Below, piece after piece: positions 1 to 5,996 of a stretch of DNA of 6,078 bases. The notes beneath the pieces are model-generated. The model was not told the DNA's origin and ran no database searches. It saw nothing but the letters and a program-made list of their open reading frames with translations. The stretch is from NCBI GenBank assembly GCA_012842765.1, contig DUWJ01000303.1, positions 1-6,078 on the forward strand, in the 5' to 3' direction. Position numbers and translations under genes: made by a program. Origin of the DNA: Bacillota bacterium (lineage in GTDB: Bacteria; Bacillota; DTU025). The first letter of the stretch is position 1; each line of letters begins with the position of its first letter.

Positions 1-704
1 CCGAACGACTGGAGGGCATTTATGGTAGACACAACCAACAGAAACATCAAGACCGGGGAGATCATCGGCAATGTCATCTTCCAAAACATCGTCCATGGCC
101 CAGCCCCATCAAGCTTTGCACTCTCATATAGTTCCTCTGACACAGACTGTATCCCGCTTAGGAGTAGGATTGTGTTGAAGCCCAATCCGCGCCAGACTGC
201 CACCATCGAAACTGATAGCAAGGCCCATTTAGGATCTGCAAGCCAATTGACAGGCGGGCGTCCAAAGAGGCTAAGGATGTATCTGAGCATGCCTTGGGCC
301 GGACTGAATATCATTGCCCAGATTATGGAGGCCGAAGCCACCGCTACAACAATTGGAGACGAGAATATCATTCGATAGACCCGAATGCCGGCAAGTCGCC
401 AATTTGCCATTAGCGCCAAAAGCAGCGAAATCACGATTCCCGGTATGACGGTGTACAGGGCATACAGGAAAGTGATCTTGAGACTCCGGCCAAAATCGCC
501 GCTGGCAAAGATGTCCTTGTACTGCTGCACGCCCACGAACACCTGTCCCTTACCAAACAAATCCGTTTGGTAAAGGCTGAGATTAATGCTGTTGGCCAAC
601 GGGTAGAAGACGAAAGCAACAAACACAACAATCGCAGGAACTAGGTAAAGGAACCCCTGCACAAACTTCCTCAATTCACGGTGTTTCCTGCTAGCACGGT
701 CCAT
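1..704 (-). CDS. Sugar ABC transporter permease, UgpA/MalF class (partial, C-terminus beyond left edge)
   Basis: This is an inner-membrane permease subunit of a carbohydrate importer (MalF/UgpA/LacF class). No stop is reached, so 234 codons are visible of the roughly 290 usual for the family. The translation begins MDRASRKHRELRKF and shows hydrophobic segments near residues 15-36, 74-100, 110-134 and 160-184. Family landmarks include NWLADPKW (153-160) and a good EAA loop at 190-213: ELYESAKLDGAG followed by TLPMISP, with Gly200 in the invariant place. This loop docks on the ATPase. The sequence resembles UgpA-like permeases more than the MalF in this window, so it is not a recent duplicate. 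The start is uncertain. ATG at 704 has no good ribosome binding site, TTG at 710 lies 11 bases after GGAAGGGG, and GTG at 731 is also in frame. No binding-protein gene lies directly upstream, which is unusual. The assignment as a permease is firm; the substrate is unknown. Confidence 0.9.
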   Translation of the reverse strand, partial: MDRASRKHRELRKFVQGFLYLVPAIVVFVAFVFYPLANSINLSLYQTDLFGKGQVFVGVQQYKDIFASGDFGRSLKITFLYALYTVIPGIVISLLLALMANWRLAGIRVYRMIFSSPIVVAVASASIIWAMIFSPAQGMLRYILSLFGRPPVNWLADPKWALLSVSMVAVWRGLGFNTILLLSGIQSVSEELYESAKLDGAGPWTMFWKMTLPMISPVLMFLLVVSTINALQSF

Positions 705-1240
705 CTGCAATACCGCAAACGCCCCTTCCACATAGGATTACACGTCCTGCCTTGCTGCGCATGTTTGACGAAGGCATCGAAAAGAGCAACATCACGCTTG
801 CTGCCCGAAACTACGTGTCTGGACATGCAGTACGGAAGTAGATTCGCTACCGCCCTTGTTATTCCTTTTGTCCTATATGCTATTTCCATTGTCACTATAT
901 AGATGAAGGCGTCTACCATTAATTCGATAAAAACCTAAAGAAACGGTTCCCACGGAGATGTGGCACTGAACATGCGTATGGGTGTCATGGCAAACTTGAA
1001 TGCAGTCAAGGTTGATCAGATGTAGTCTCCATCTGTGACCCACGACATAAAGCGCATGAGACTGCCGCCAGTACTTCATAAAGTGCACCCATGCTCAGTT
1101 CTAATACCATGGCAGCCAGGCTGAGCTTCATTTGAAGCTACACCTGGCTGCCATACTGCCCCAATGGACATTGGAGCTATCAAGGTTTTTCGTCTTCCCA
1201 TCTGTACTGCATCAGTATCCACGATGACCCCCAGATATCG
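705..1240. other. Non-coding gap between the MalG-like gene and the partial permease
   Basis: This stretch of about 540 bases holds no convincing gene. Short open frames exist on both strands, but none has a ribosome binding site or a recognisable sequence, and I find no remnant of a binding-protein gene. It contains the long hairpin at 1109-1154, a small inverted repeat CTTGA-N6-TCAAG near 1000, and an AT-rich section around 870-945 that could hold a promoter for the left-edge permease. No -35/-10 pair there is convincing. An imperfect palindrome GAAAC-G-GTTCC lies at 940-950. The gap most likely separates two transcription units. Confidence 0.55.
1109..1154 (-). terminator. Long stem-loop downstream of the MalG-like gene (possible transcript end, no U-tract)
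   Basis: Perfect 12-bp outer arms ATGGCAGCCAGG (1109-1120) and CCTGGCTGCCAT (1143-1154) enclose a 3x3 internal loop. A perfect 6-bp inner stem AGCTTC/GAAGCT (1124-1129, 1134-1139) follows, with a 4-base loop. The structure begins 86 bases beyond the stop of the MalG-like gene. Neither strand has a run of T after it, so it is not a classical intrinsic terminator. It may protect the 3' end of the operon mRNA or act with Rho. The hairpin is certain as sequence; its role is inferred. Confidence 0.45.
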
Positions 1241-2116
1241 TTACTCCTTCACCCCTCCAAGCGTGAGCCCTGATATGAGCCATTTCGAGGAATACATAAA
1301 CAGCAACATAGCCGGCACGGCTACCAACACCGAAGCCGCTGAGAAAACTCCCCACTGGGTAGTGAACTGATCAAGAAGCTTCTGGAAACCCAATGGCCAC
1401 GTAAACAGGTCGGCCTTCTGCAGCATGACTCTGGCCATCATGAATTCGCTCCACGAGGTCATGAAACTGAACAGCCCGCAAACACCCAATGCCGGAGTAG
1501 ATAGAGGGATGATTATCTTGTAGAAGGCTTCAAGGCGACTGGCGCCGTCAACGAGGGCCGCTTCCTCGAGTTCCCTGGGAATAGTATCGTAATATCCCTT
1601 GAGCAGCCAGATCGAAAACGGCACAGCGCCCACAGAATGCGCAAGTATCATTCCCGTATAGGTGTTGAACAGCTGAAGCCTCACAACCATCACATAGATA
1701 GGAAGCAACAACATGCTCGGGGGGAGCATCTGCGTTGTCAGGAGAAAGACAAGGCCTTGTTTTCGCCCGGGAAAATCCCATCTCGAAAAAGCGTAGGCGG
1801 CACTGGCCGATAGCACGATGCCAACAATCACAGTGGTAAGCGAGACAACAAGGCTGTTCCAAAGCCAGATCGTAAAATCCTTCTCAAATATGAGTGTACG
1901 GTAGTTCTCCAAGGTCGCATTGGACGGTATCAGCGAAAGATCAGTCGAGAGCAACTGCGACCCCGGTCGCAACGAAATGGCCACCACTCGCAGAAACGGA
2001 TATACGGCGATCACTGACGCCATTATCAAGATTAGATGAATCAAGAGTTTCTTTGCGGGACTGTCTCCCTTCCCGCTCCTGAAGAAGCTGTGTATCCTCG
2101 AACTTTCCTTTTTCAT
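1241..2116 (-). CDS. malG: MalG-type sugar ABC transporter permease
   Basis: This is a second membrane subunit of a maltose-type importer, 291 residues and normal in length for MalG. It starts MKKESSRIHSFF, with a basic cytoplasmic N-terminus and six probable membrane segments near 24-45, 84-106, 121-145, 151-171, 205-225 and 258-278. The EAA loop is canonical: RELEEAALVDGASRLEAF then IIIPL (181-205), with Gly191. The C-terminus SGLTLGGVKE matches the typical MalG ending. The open frame extends to an upstream ATG at 2164. I prefer ATG at 2116 because it overlaps the MalF-like stop in an ATGA quartet, and GGGGGAGG lies about 10 bases upstream. That overlap implies translational coupling and a heterodimer with the MalF-like protein. 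Assignment to the MalG class is firm; the exact sugar is not known. Confidence 0.93.
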   Translation of the reverse strand: MKKESSRIHSFFRSGKGDSPAKKLLIHLILIMASVIAVYPFLRVVAISLRPGSQLLSTDLSLIPSNATLENYRTLIFEKDFTIWLWNSLVVSLTTVIVGIVLSASAAYAFSRWDFPGRKQGLVFLLTTQMLPPSMLLLPIYVMVVRLQLFNTYTGMILAHSVGAVPFSIWLLKGYYDTIPRELEEAALVDGASRLEAFYKIIIPLSTPALGVCGLFSFMTSWSEFMMARVMLQKADLFTWPLGFQKLLDQFTTQWGVFSAASVLVAVPAMLLFMYSSKWLISGLTLGGVKE

Positions 2117-3138
2117 GCGTCCGCAACCTCCCCCATCCCTTTGGTCACCTTCAGGTATATCCACGTGAAGATAAGGAGGATGATGAGAATCACAGTGGAG
2201 TAGGCAGCCCCAAAACCATATCTATAAAACTCGAAAACTGCCTTGTAAAGCGAAGTGACCAGAATATCAGTTCCCTCCATAGGCCCGCCCTTGGTTATGA
2301 GATAAATGACGTTGAAATTATTGAAGGTCCAAACTACCCCGAGAATAATCGCAGGCGTCAAAACGGGTTTGAGCAGCGGCATAGTGATCGCCCTGAATTG
2401 CTGAAACCCTGATGCTCCATCTATCTGAGCAGCATCATAGTAGTCCGGCGATATACTCTGGAGTCCGCCCAGTATTATCACCATCATGAATGGGATGCCC
2501 AACCAGATATTGACTATTATGACTGCAACAAAAGCCCATTTGGGATCCGACAACCACTGAACTGGGGCGAATCCTAATTTCTGTAGCAAGACATTTATAA
2601 ACCCGTATTGATAATGGAATTCGTTCTTCCAGGCAAGGGCGGCAATGACCTGGGGAATCGCCCAAGGTATTGTGAGCAAAGTGCGGTATATCGCCTTGCC
2701 GCGGAGCGGTCTGTTCAGAAGGATCGCCAGAAAGAGCCCCCCTAGAACATGGAAGAAGACGTTCACCGCTGTCCACACCACCGTCCGAAGGAGCAGTTGG
2801 GCAAAGGTCACATTTTGAAGCACCGGTGCCCTGAACACATCAAGAAAATTCTGGATGCCATACGAAAGGCCAACCGAGAACTCCTTGAATCTGTACATGC
2901 TCATGTTGCTGAACGCGAGCTGAAGATTGAATAGGAATGGGTATATGACCAGTGCAACCACGGCAATGAATGCCGGGAGCATCAGCATGAAAGGCAACGC
3001 GTTCTTTAGCTTCAGCCATTTGTGCAAAATCAGATACGCAAGCGCTTCAATGACTGCGACCCCGACGGCCAGCATCACGAGGATCCTTCCCGCTTCTGTC
3101 AGCCCACGGGACGCAATTTCCCAAGTCAAAGGGATCAC
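2113..3138 (-). CDS. malF: MalF-type sugar ABC transporter permease
   Basis: This is the first membrane subunit of the importer, 341 residues from a GTG start. Helices are likely near 15-37, 47-72, 116-141, 151-171, 200-228, 257-277 and 311-330. The first is an extra N-terminal span beyond the six-helix core, as found in several MalF proteins. The large periplasmic P2 domain of E. coli MalF is absent. The EAA loop reads DYYDAAQIDGASGF then ITMPLLKP (232-258), with Gly241. The segment FNVIYLITKGGP followed by TDILVTSLYK (275-299) is characteristic of MalF. The frame is open to an ATG at 3186, but that would run through a hairpin. GTG at 3138 has a perfect AGGAGG eight bases upstream, so it is the chosen start. 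It lies 76 bases after the binding-protein stop and overlaps the MalG-like gene by 4 bases. Confidence 0.93.
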   Translation of the reverse strand: MIPLTWEIASRGLTEAGRILVMLAVGVAVIEALAYLILHKWLKLKNALPFMLMLPAFIAVVALVIYPFLFNLQLAFSNMSMYRFKEFSVGLSYGIQNFLDVFRAPVLQNVTFAQLLLRTVVWTAVNVFFHVLGGLFLAILLNRPLRGKAIYRTLLTIPWAIPQVIAALAWKNEFHYQYGFINVLLQKLGFAPVQWLSDPKWAFVAVIIVNIWLGIPFMMVIILGGLQSISPDYYDAAQIDGASGFQQFRAITMPLLKPVLTPAIILGVVWTFNNFNVIYLITKGGPMEGTDILVTSLYKAVFEFYRYGFGAAYSTVILIILLIFTWIYLKVTKGMGEVADA

Positions 3139-3146
3139 GTCAATCG

Positions 3147-3152
3147 CCTCCT
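3147..3152 (-). promoter_or_regulatory. Ribosome binding site AGGAGG of the MalF-like gene
   Basis: A perfect AGGAGG lies 8 bases before the GTG at 3138. It decides the start: the longer frame from ATG at 3186 would place its first codons inside the hairpin at 3162-3194 and lacks such a site. Confidence 0.85.
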
Positions 3153-3161
3153 GGGGAAATT

Positions 3162-3194
3162 GGTCCGGGCTGTGCCGAAAAGACAACCCGGACC
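3162..3194 (-). promoter_or_regulatory. Intercistronic stem-loop between the binding-protein and MalF-like genes
   Basis: On the coding-strand RNA, GGUCCGGGUUGU pairs with ACAGCCCGGACC to give a 12-bp stem with one G-U wobble and a 9-base loop. It starts 20 bases after the binding-protein stop and ends 9 bases before the MalF AGGAGG. The wobble pairs only in the minus-strand transcript (it would be C-A on the other strand), which fits a function in RNA. No U-tract follows. Structures in this place, such as those between malE and malF, are known to stabilise the upstream mRNA or block part of the downstream expression, giving more binding protein than permease. Function here is inferred. Confidence 0.7.
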
Positions 3195-3214
3195 GTTCGC
3201 TTCATGGTTTCCGT

Positions 3215-4480
3215 CTATTTCGTCATTTCTCGAATCAACTTCTCGCAAGCATCCTGCATTGCCTTGGCAGCGTTCTTAGGCGACATCTTGCCCGCCATGA
3301 CCGCTTCTTGATTAGGCCTGATGGCGTCCCAAGCCGCCCTCATTTCAGGGACGGTTGGCATTGGCTTGCCAACAACCATCTGATCCGCAGAGCCTTTGAG
3401 AATCGGATCAGAGGCTATCTTCGGGTTCTTGAGCGCCGACGCAGTAGCTGGGAGACGCATGTGTTTTTCGAGGAAACGGAGTTGAACCTTGTCAGATGAG
3501 ATGAACTCCACAAACTCCTTTGCGATCTGGAGTTTCTCGCCCGTCAGGTAATCGGGGAGCATGAAGTATATTCCCGATGTCATGGGCGTCGGCCAGAGCC
3601 CTGTCTGGCTTACCATGGGTATGCGGGCCACACCAAGATCAACCTTTTTCCTAACCTCAGGCGTCTGGTAACTCGTGAGTGACCAGTCACCATTGATCAA
3701 CATGGCGGCCTTGCCTTCCTTAAATAGTGCATCCGCTGCATCATAGTCGCATTCCACAGGCACAATCTTGTGGACGAATTTCAGATCGTGCACGAACTGA
3801 AGAGCATTGACCATCGCCGGAGTGTTCAGCGTGGGCTTTGTGCCATCGAGGGGCCAGCCTCCGAACCCTCCAAGCCATGGAGCAAAGAAAAACGGCTCGT
3901 TCAGATTGTAAACGAGTCCGTACTGATCGGGCACGCCGTCCTTGTTCAGGTCGCGCGTCAGTTCCTTGCCGACCTTGATCATCTCGTCGGTATTCTTAGG
4001 AGGCGTTTTAAGCAGATTCTTGTTGTACAGAAGCATCAGATGGTTCCCAACGCTAATGGGGACTCCCCACGTCTTGCCGTCAAGCTCCACGCATTCAAGC
4101 CCTGGCCTTACAAACTCCTTCAAGAAATCCTTCCCAAAGATGTTGTCGACAGGTTTGATAATTTTCATGGCGACAAATGGGCCAGCATGGTCCGACACAG
4201 TCCAAAGAAGATCCGGCCCCTGCCCGGCAAAGGCAGCAGCCTGGAAGTTCTGCCTCAATTCCTCGACGCCATAACTGACCACTTCAATGGTGAGCCCGGG
4301 ACGGGATTTAGCAAACTCCTTTGACAGCTCGACAATGTCCTCCAGCACCCCTCCTGTCACTTCGCCTTCCTTGGTCCAAAGAGTGAACGTGACCTTCTTC
4401 TGAGCCAAAGCGCCCATCGGCACCGCTAGAGCGAAGAACAGGACACCCGTCAATATGAATGCAATCGCCCGCTTCATCAT
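3215..4480 (-). CDS. Extracellular sugar-binding protein of an ABC importer (MalE-like, SBP family 1)
   Basis: This 421-residue secreted receptor delivers a carbohydrate to the MalF/MalG channel. Residues 1-26 form a Sec signal peptide: MMKR, a hydrophobic core, then ALA before Gln27. There is no lipobox cysteine, so the mature protein should be soluble. The family 1 solute-binding fold is seen in FTLWTKEGE (32-40), YNKNLLKTPP (152-161), LFKEGKAAMLINGDWS (252-267, typical of maltose/trehalose binders) and MPTVPEMRAAWDAI (374-387) near the end. D177-L-N-K-D-G-V-P-D185 looks like a calcium-binding loop. AAGGAGGT ends 5 bases before the first of two adjacent ATGs (4480 and 4477), so either may be used. 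It is the first gene of the operon, followed by the two permeases. Sequence features point to a maltose/trehalose/maltodextrin-type ligand, but I cannot identify the sugar. Confidence 0.93.
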   Translation of the reverse strand: MMKRAIAFILTGVLFFALAVPMGALAQKKVTFTLWTKEGEVTGGVLEDIVELSKEFAKSRPGLTIEVVSYGVEELRQNFQAAAFAGQGPDLLWTVSDHAGPFVAMKIIKPVDNIFGKDFLKEFVRPGLECVELDGKTWGVPISVGNHLMLLYNKNLLKTPPKNTDEMIKVGKELTRDLNKDGVPDQYGLVYNLNEPFFFAPWLGGFGGWPLDGTKPTLNTPAMVNALQFVHDLKFVHKIVPVECDYDAADALFKEGKAAMLINGDWSLTSYQTPEVRKKVDLGVARIPMVSQTGLWPTPMTSGIYFMLPDYLTGEKLQIAKEFVEFISSDKVQLRFLEKHMRLPATASALKNPKIASDPILKGSADQMVVGKPMPTVPEMRAAWDAIRPNQEAVMAGKMSPKNAAKAMQDACEKLIREMTK

Positions 4481-4485
4481 TGGTT

Positions 4486-4493
4486 ACCTCCTT
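4486..4493 (-). promoter_or_regulatory. Ribosome binding site AAGGAGGT of the binding-protein gene
   Basis: AAGGAGGT lies 5 bases before ATG 4480 and 8 before ATG 4477. It is the strongest such site in the window, in keeping with high binding-protein expression. Confidence 0.85.
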
Positions 4494-4500
4494 CCAAGTT

Positions 4501-4517
4501 CGACCGTCGCACGGTCG
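4501..4517. promoter_or_regulatory. GC-rich palindrome or leader hairpin before the binding-protein RBS
   Basis: Perfect 7-bp arms CGACCGT and ACGGTCG are separated by CGC, and the element ends 7 bases upstream of the AAGGAGGT site. As RNA it would form a tight hairpin in the leader; as DNA it could be a protein site. Its odd-numbered centre without a symmetric CpG fits the LacI-type regulator less well than the CTCGAG palindromes further upstream do. Confidence 0.45.
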
Positions 4518-4549
4518 GAGACAACATCGGACCCTTCAAACCTCGCCGT

Positions 4550-4557
4550 ACTCGAGT
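4550..4557. promoter_or_regulatory. Candidate operator, proximal CTCGAG palindrome
   Basis: The perfect 8-bp palindrome ACTCGAGT lies in the regulator-to-binding-protein gap. It has the central CpG favoured by LacI-family proteins, and it overlaps a TTGACT hexamer on the minus strand that resembles a -35 box but has no -10 partner. Its centre is 60 bp from that of the second CTCGAG palindrome. Operator role is inferred. Confidence 0.4.
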
Positions 4558-4583
4558 CAACATTAATCGCTCACAGACAGCAT

Positions 4584-4608
4584 AGCCCATACCAAACCGG
4601 ATTCCTCA
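4584..4608 (-). promoter_or_regulatory. Weak candidate promoter for the binding-protein operon
   Basis: On the minus strand, TTGAGG, then 19 bases, then TATGCT is the best sigma-70-like pair I find between the two genes, though the spacing is long and each box matches only four of six bases. It sits between the two CTCGAG palindromes, a sensible place for a repressed promoter. The element is approximate, and the operon might also be read through from the regulator gene. Confidence 0.2.
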
Positions 4609-4609
4609 A

Positions 4610-4628
4610 TCTCGAGACTTCTGAAGTC
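4610..4628. promoter_or_regulatory. Candidate operator, distal CTCGAG palindrome with adjoining dyad
   Basis: TCTCGAGA (4610-4617) is a perfect 8-bp palindrome matching the proximal one at its six-base core. It overlaps a second dyad GACTTC-T-GAAGTC (4616-4628) with perfect 6-bp arms. The cluster lies 45 bases after the regulator's stop, upstream of the possible promoter. Two sites flanking a promoter would suit repression by looping, but this is inference from symmetry alone. Confidence 0.4.
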
Positions 4629-4672
4629 CTTTACCACCTCCTGATCGACGAGTAGCAGGGCCAACGCCAACT

Positions 4673-5914
4673 TCACCGGCCCCGCCCCGCACCACAAGAC
4701 TCTCTAACCACCAACTCGACTGGAAGAATAACCTTTGCAGGCGCCTCAGCAGGGTTGCCTATGAGGCGCAAAACCTGTCGGACAGCACTCCTCCCCATCT
4801 CCTCTCCCTGTTGCTTGACGGTGGAAAGTGCAGGCCGTACATAGGAGGCAGACTCTATGTCATCGTAACCGACTACTGCCACGTCCCTGGCGACCTTCCG
4901 CCCCGACTCACGCACAGCTTGCATGGCGCCAATAGCCATCACATCGCTAATAGCAAAGATTGCCGTGACATCCGGACGCTCCTGAAGCATCTGAAACACG
5001 GCACGTCTCGCCCCTTCCTGAGTATAGTCGCCGTAAAGTATCAAGTCCGGATCGAAGATGATGTCGTGGGCATCCAAAGCCTCAGCATACCCTGCGCGGC
5101 GTGCTTCGGAGATCCCCCACATTGGCGTAGCAGAATCAGTTCCGCATCCATCTACGGCAGGTCCTCCATGCAATAGAGGCTGAACAGGCAATCCCGTGTC
5201 ATATCCGTCGAGAAAAGCTATGTTGCGATGGCCTAAGGAAATGAGGTGTTCGGTCGCCATCCGCGCACCACATACATTGTCAGAGGATACATAAGTAGCA
5301 CGGGGCCCTTCGTACGGAATATCAATGAATACGGTGGGGATCCCGCCGACCCCGATCTCCTCGAACAGCTCAGGGCCGGGCAGCGATCCCATGACGATAA
5401 GACCTTCGACCTTCGATTCATAGCATCGCTTGAGGGAATCGCGCCATCGCCTGTCGCCCGAATCCTTGACGCTGAGCAACAGCTCGTATCCTGCCTTCTC
5501 GGCTTCGTCCGTTACTCCGCATATAACTTCATAGAAAAAGGGATGGTGGAGGCCTTCTGCTGAGAAAATGAGCAATTGGAAGAGGTAGCTTCGTTTCTTT
5601 ACCAGTCGCCTGGCAAGCGCACTCGGATAGTAATTCATCTCTTTCATGACTTGCCGAACACGGCGTTCCGTATCGGGGCTAATATCCCCATATTCGTTCA
5701 AGACATGGGATGCTGTGCTCACAGATACGCCTGCAGCTTCAGCAATCTCCCTTATGGTGACACGTCTTGCGCGTTTGTCGCATGCTCGGCCGGCAACACG
5801 TGAGCCGTCCGGGACCTGGGCCGTATCCGACTTTCCACTCCGATGCGCTACAGCCTCTGCGCCTTCAAAACTCTCGCTATTGGAATTGCACTCACATTTG
5901 TCTGAGCTAATCAT
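4673..5914 (-). CDS. LacI-family transcriptional regulator with N-terminal extension
   Basis: This 413-residue regulator probably controls the adjoining transport operon in response to a sugar. The LacI helix-turn-helix spans residues 52-104: VTIREIAEAAGVSVSTASHVLN, then the hinge segment SALARRL. Leu104 is in the place of the leucine that intercalates at a central CpG of the operator. A periplasmic-binding-protein-like effector domain follows, including VEGLIVMGS (169-177), FAISDVMAIGAMQAV (320-334) and VVGYDDIES (347-355). Two oddities stand out. The helix-turn-helix normally begins within a few residues of the start, but here a hydrophilic 51-residue tail with Cys7, Cys9 and Cys45 precedes it. 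A Gly/Pro-rich insertion also lies near 238-266. The frame is open to ATG at 6058, but ATG at 5914 has GGGAGG 5 bases upstream, and the likely promoter lies within the longer reading. No ATG, GTG or TTG occurs in frame between residue 1 and the helix-turn-helix. Confidence 0.93.
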   Translation of the reverse strand: MISSDKCECNSNSESFEGAEAVAHRSGKSDTAQVPDGSRVAGRACDKRARRVTIREIAEAAGVSVSTASHVLNEYGDISPDTERRVRQVMKEMNYYPSALARRLVKKRSYLFQLLIFSAEGLHHPFFYEVICGVTDEAEKAGYELLLSVKDSGDRRWRDSLKRCYESKVEGLIVMGSLPGPELFEEIGVGGIPTVFIDIPYEGPRATYVSSDNVCGARMATEHLISLGHRNIAFLDGYDTGLPVQPLLHGGPAVDGCGTDSATPMWGISEARRAGYAEALDAHDIIFDPDLILYGDYTQEGARRAVFQMLQERPDVTAIFAISDVMAIGAMQAVRESGRKVARDVAVVGYDDIESASYVRPALSTVKQQGEEMGRSAVRQVLRLIGNPAEAPAKVILPVELVVRESCGAGRGR

Positions 5915-5919
5915 GGCCG

Positions 5920-5925
5920 CCTCCC
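5920..5925 (-). promoter_or_regulatory. Ribosome binding site GGGAGG that sets the regulator's start
   Basis: GGGAGG lies 5 bases before ATG 5914 and selects this start over the upstream in-frame ATGs. It implies that the N-terminal tail of the regulator is translated. Confidence 0.75.
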
Positions 5926-5996
5926 ATGCTCCCGAAGGTCTGTAGTAACATTCTTCAAGCAACGTGCGCAATACGACGGTCAAACCGGGAACCCAG

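Noticed and set aside
22..378. Open frame of 118 codons on the plus strand
   Set aside because: It lies antisense to the partial permease, whose minus-strand translation shows clear family motifs; this frame shows none.
671..919. Small 82-residue frame on the minus strand in the gap
   Set aside because: It overlaps the start of the partial permease in another frame, lacks a ribosome binding site, and its composition is not protein-like.
940..950. Imperfect palindrome GAAAC-G-GTTCC as operator for the left-edge permease
   Set aside because: It is short, has one mismatch, lies about 235 bases from the start codon, and has no convincing promoter beside it.
1076..1201. 41-residue minus-strand frame MGRRKTLIAPMS... 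downstream of the MalG-like gene
   Set aside because: There is no ribosome binding site before its ATG, and it runs through the long hairpin. It is most likely chance.
2927..3499. Open frame of 190 codons on the plus strand
   Set aside because: It runs antisense across the 5' end of the MalF-like gene, the hairpin and the end of the binding-protein gene. It has no ribosome binding site or recognisable sequence.
3770..4324. Open frame of 184 codons on the plus strand
   Set aside because: It is a shadow of the binding-protein gene, with no recognisable domain.
4568..4575. TGTGAGCG on the minus strand, identical to half of the E. coli lac operator
   Set aside because: No matching second half is present, and the regulator's recognition residues (Val65, Ser66, His70) differ from those of LacI (Tyr17, Gln18, Arg22).
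4636..4642. Strong AGGAGGT on the minus strand after the regulator's stop
   Set aside because: No ATG, GTG or TTG lies at a suitable distance, and later starts soon meet a stop.
4654..4669. Sigma-54-like pair (TGGC, then TGC; GG-N10-GC spacing) on the minus strand
   Set aside because: The flanking bases match poorly, it overlaps the end of the regulator gene, and no enhancer-binding protein is coded nearby.
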